64,000 nucleotides of DNA from an uncultured Campylobacter sp. GTDB taxonomy: Bacteria > Campylobacterota > Campylobacteria > Campylobacterales > Campylobacteraceae. The position numbers were made by a program, and so were the translations under genes. The stretch lies in assembly GCA_945873855.1 (NCBI GenBank), contig CAMCEN010000009.1, positions 1-64,000 on the forward strand, given 5' to 3'. Each line of letters starts with the position of its first letter. Positions within the stretch are counted from its first letter, which is position 1. Shown piece after piece: positions 61,642 through 64,000 of the stretch. The notes below the pieces were generated by a model. The model worked only from the letters and a program-made list of their open reading frames with translations, was not told the origin of the DNA and did not search any database.

Positions 61642-62561
61642 TTTTGCGCCTTTTTTTAACCCTTTTTGCCAGCTTTGTTTATTTGCAAGCTGGCAATTTG
61701 CTTACTTATAATCTATATTCTAGGGCTGAGAATTTTGATATAGTGCTTGGCTTTGATGAGCCTTATAATGCGCAGATTAGACAGCAAAATCAAGATGGCA
61801 AAATAATACTTTTACTAGAAAATACCAAAATCAAAGAAAACTTTTCTCAAGCTCTAAACTCTAAGTTTATAAACTCTATAAGCATAATGAATTTTCAGGA
61901 CCAAATGCTTGGCATAGAGCTAAAAAGCGATAAAAACCTGCAAATCACCCCAGCAAAAAATCCTGATAAAATGAGTATGTTAATCCGCATAACCCCAAAA
62001 GCTATTAGCAATTTTAGCGAGCTTGGAGCGCAAAAAACTAGCTCAGTTGATGGTAAATACACAAGCCTTATCATTGTGCTTTCGCTACTTTGTATCGCCC
62101 TTGTGATAATAAGAAAGCGCCTTGATAAAAAAATAAAAAATGCTAAAACAGCAAAGGCTGTTCAAAAAAATCTTTCTAGCTCAGAGAATTCTAGAAAAAC
62201 AGAACAAAGCATAGAACAAAAACCAGAACAAAACACGCAAAAAAATATAGAAAGCAAAAAAACTGATTTTGCAAGCGAACTAGCAAATGCTGATTTTGAG
62301 ATAGAAAATACAGCAAAAATCATCTTTGAAAAGCCACTAGATGATAGAAATAAGGTTGTGCTTTTTGAGCATAATGCCCGCAAATACCTTGTGCTTACTG
62401 GCAGTTCAAATGTACTTTTAGACCGCTTTGGCGAGGATAATATCCGCACACAAAGCGACTTTGAGCTGTTTTTTGAACAAAACAAAAATATGCTAGCAAA
62501 CTTTATATCAAAGCGCACAAATAGCTTAGAAAATTACAAAAACAACCTTGGCGCAGAATAA
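61638..62561 (+). CDS. Membrane protein with AMIN-like N-terminus, in the fliN operon
   Basis: 307 aa. A signal peptide (1-18) is followed by an AMIN-like beta domain (about 20-125: YSRAENFDIVLGFDEPY, DGKIILLLENTKI). One membrane helix lies near 142-158 (YTSLIIVLSLLCIALVII), then a charged low-complexity linker (about 170-215) and a cytoplasmic C-terminal domain (KVVLFEHNARKYLVLTGSSN) that resembles FliO/YscJ-type tails. Its place after fliN suggests a FliO-like or wall-linked flagellar function. A palindrome in the linker encodes SENSRKTE. Confidence 0.72.
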   Translation: MILRLFLTLFASFVYLQAGNLLTYNLYSRAENFDIVLGFDEPYNAQIRQQNQDGKIILLLENTKIKENFSQALNSKFINSISIMNFQDQMLGIELKSDKNLQITPAKNPDKMSMLIRITPKAISNFSELGAQKTSSVDGKYTSLIIVLSLLCIALVIIRKRLDKKIKNAKTAKAVQKNLSSSENSRKTEQSIEQKPEQNTQKNIESKKTDFASELANADFEIENTAKIIFEKPLDDRNKVVLFEHNARKYLVLTGSSNVLLDRFGEDNIRTQSDFELFFEQNKNMLANFISKRTNSLENYKNNLGAE

Positions 62562-62562
62562 G

Positions 62563-62757
62563 GGAATTCTAGAATTCTAGAGTTAAGGAATTCTAGGGTA
62601 AGGAATTCCAGAGTAAGGAATTCTAGAATTCCGTTAGATAAATATAAAAAAATAATTCTAGAATTCCATAAGGAATTCTAGAGTAAGGAATTCTAGAATT
62701 TCGTTAGATAAACATAAAAAATAATTCTAGAATTCCCTAAGGAATTCTAGAATTTGC
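62563..62757. repeat. Palindrome array with a 70-bp tandem duplication
   Basis: About eight copies of the palindrome or its halves. Two consecutive units (62611-62680 and 62681-62749), each GAGTAAGGAATTCTAGAATT plus CGTTAGATAAAYATAAAAAA and a second palindrome, differ by only three substitutions and one A, so the duplication is recent. It fills the gap between the convergent flagellar and transporter genes. Confidence 0.92.
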
Positions 62758-62767
62758 TAAAAATAAA

Positions 62768-63568
62768 TTATAGCTTACCACCTTCAACTACGATATCATC
62801 AGCATTTGAATCAGCTCCATAAACTGGACGTAAGGTCTCTTCATAGGCTTTGTGAAAGAAGTTTTCTTTGCCAAGCTCAACAATTTTTTCATTTATCCAT
62901 GATAAAAGCTCTTTATTTCCCTTTTTGACAGCAGGGGCAATTACATCCAAATCACCTAGCTTTGCTATACCTACGCTAAAGCCTTCATTTTGATTTGCCC
63001 AGGCTTGAACCTCGGTATTATCGGTGCTAAAAGCATCCCCGCGACCATCTAAGAGTGCGTTATATGCTTGAGAGTATTGATCGAACTTTAAAAGTTTTAT
63101 CTTAGGGTGATTTTTTGTGAAATAAAAATCAGCAGTAGTGCCCTTTACCACTATTAGCGTTTTGCCTTCAAGCTCTTTTACATCGGTAATTTGCGCCTTT
63201 TTAGGACTTACTACGCCAAGGGCTACTTTCATATAAGGCAGAGCAAAATCTACTTGCTTTTCTCTCTCGGCTGTTTTTGTGAAATTTGCTAGGATAATGT
63301 CAGCCTTATCGCTTTTTACAAACTGCACCCTGCTAGCTGGATCAAGTGCTAAAAACTCTAGCTTCACGCCCAAATCCTGCGCAATACGCTTGGCAAAATA
63401 CACATCATATCCTTGATACTCGCCCTTGCTATCAACATAGCCAAAAGGCGCTTTATCGCTAAATACACCTATACGAACCACGCCTGCTGCTTTTATTTCA
63501 TCTAAGCTTTTTGCCCATAAAGAACCAAAAAGCACAGCTGCTAGAAAAACTATTTTTAATAGTCTCAT
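62768..63568 (-). CDS. Amino-acid ABC transporter binding protein, CjaA-like
   Basis: 266 aa. Signal peptide 1-19 ending SLWAKS. Mature part: VVRIGVFSDKAPFGYVDSKG, YQGYDVYFAKRIAQDLGV, ADIILANFTKTAEREKQVDF, VIAPAVKKGNKELL and a VVEGGKL end. This closely follows CjaA (Cj0982c), the cysteine-binding lipoprotein antigen of C. jejuni. Here no lipobox Cys is present, so the protein should be soluble in the periplasm. The adjacent ATPase gene upstream fits one importer. AAAGGAG precedes ATG 63568. Confidence 0.92.
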   Translation of the reverse strand: MRLLKIVFLAAVLFGSLWAKSLDEIKAAGVVRIGVFSDKAPFGYVDSKGEYQGYDVYFAKRIAQDLGVKLEFLALDPASRVQFVKSDKADIILANFTKTAEREKQVDFALPYMKVALGVVSPKKAQITDVKELEGKTLIVVKGTTADFYFTKNHPKIKLLKFDQYSQAYNALLDGRGDAFSTDNTEVQAWANQNEGFSVGIAKLGDLDVIAPAVKKGNKELLSWINEKIVELGKENFFHKAYEETLRPVYGADSNADDIVVEGGKL

Positions 63569-63690
63569 TTTTTCTCCTTTAAATAAAATGTTTAAGGAAT
63601 TCTAAACTAGCAAAATAAATATATAGTAAATAACAAGTATTTTTTTTTAAAACTTTAATATATAATGTTTTAAAATATTTATAAAATTAC

Positions 63691-64000
63691 TTAGTATTCA
63701 AAAGACTTCAAAAATTCTCTAGCTCTTTCATGCTTTGGTGAGCTAAAAAATTGCTCTGAGCTCTCATCTTCAGCCACCCTGCCACCATCTAAAAATACTA
63801 CCCTAGAAGCCACCGCTCTTGCAAAGTTCATCTCATGCGTTACTATAAGCATTGTCATTCCATCATTTGCTAGATCTCGCACGACTTCTAGGACCTCTCG
63901 CACCATCTCTGGATCAAGCGCAGCTGTAACCTCATCAAACAGCATTAGCTCAGGCCTCATACAAAGTGCTCTAACAATCGCAATGCGCTGTTTTTGTCCA
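63691..64000 (-). CDS. Amino-acid ABC transporter ATP-binding protein (5' part outside)
   Basis: Partial; the C-terminal 103 codons or so are inside the window. Reads GQKQRIAIVRALCMRPELM (end of the signature motif), Walker B LMLFDEVTAALDPEMV, H-loop IVTHEMNFARAVASRVVFLDGG and a FFSSPKHERAREFL tail, typical of GlnQ/PEB1C-type polar amino-acid importers. It lies 122 nt upstream of the CjaA-like gene and probably serves it. Confidence 0.93.
   Translation of the reverse strand, partial: GQKQRIAIVRALCMRPELMLFDEVTAALDPEMVREVLEVVRDLANDGMTMLIVTHEMNFARAVASRVVFLDGGRVAEDESSEQFFSSPKHERAREFLKSFEY

Noticed and set aside
2748-62757. Palindromes as synthetic EcoRI/XbaI linker contamination
   Set aside because: Copies are diverged, embedded in different native contexts, occur inside conserved genes in frame and form natural-looking decayed series.
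2748-62757. Palindrome as a heat-shock element (alternating GAA/TTC)
   Set aside because: It matches the eukaryotic HSF pattern by chance; bacteria lack HSF.

Overview
The window reads as a piece of a Campylobacter-type chromosome (Campylobacterota, order Campylobacterales), moderately AT-rich. The main evidence is gene content and local gene order that I recall from Campylobacter jejuni: M23 peptidase-lpxC-tsaB-thrB-ylxR-infB, ribA-rsmG, mlaA-mlaC-RND exporter, ybaB-PDZ protein-ispA-tkt, modE/A/C/B, ccoNOQP-DUF4006, lspA-hemJ, cheX-like-fliN, a CadF-like OmpA protein, a CjaA-like binding protein and a PglB oligosaccharyltransferase. The species cannot be fixed from sequence alone. No rRNA, tRNA, CRISPR array or intact transposase was seen.

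Layout. 1-9.3 kb is a surface-layer/type I secretion region: the 3' part of a large RTX-like S-layer-type gene with a strong terminator, an AT-rich orphan gene, a repeat mosaic, and a convergent exporter operon (ABC ATPase, HlyD-type adaptor, TolC-type outer-membrane protein). 9.3-16.2 kb holds cmoA, ribF, rpsI-rplM, a FixH-like gene, thiF, a HAD phosphatase, an MscS channel and the OmpA/CadF-like protein. 16.3-17.4 kb has dps and a YceI gene. 17.9-21 kb is the fused CcsBA cytochrome c synthase. 21.1-22.3 kb is a repeat-flanked scar with gene fragments. 22.3-34 kb carries infB, ylxR, gltS, thrB, tsaB, lpxC, an M23 endopeptidase, rsmG, ribA, alr and a Pgp2/Csd6-type L,D-peptidase. 34-43 kb holds a PCuAC copper chaperone, an asparagine-synthase-like gene, the Mla-linked RND exporter operon and the molybdate regulon. 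43-52.4 kb carries ybaB to tkt, an SGNH/MBOAT acylation pair and a stand-alone pglB. 52.5-64 kb holds a kinase-like sensor without the phospho-accepting His, hemJ, lspA, the cbb3 oxidase operon, a cheX/fliN operon and part of an amino-acid ABC transporter.

The outstanding feature is a short palindrome, GGAATTCTAGAATTCC, with its half-sites and degenerate forms. It saturates the window: almost every longer spacer carries it, often in tandem, and it also sits inside many reading frames, always in one of its two open frames (giving ...GILEF... or ...NSRIP...). It supplies the stop codon of at least two genes and a Shine-Dalgarno-like sequence for another. Each copy holds two GAATTC sites. These belong to the RAATTY class whose adenine methylation by CtsM marks self DNA for natural transformation in C. 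jejuni. My leading hypothesis is a dispersed self-recognition/uptake signal, or a palindromic repeat spreading by an unknown mechanism. At least two further dispersed repeats share the same spacers: a TCATTGCGAG...GCAATCTC family and an AAAAAATACCCCCTAA element.
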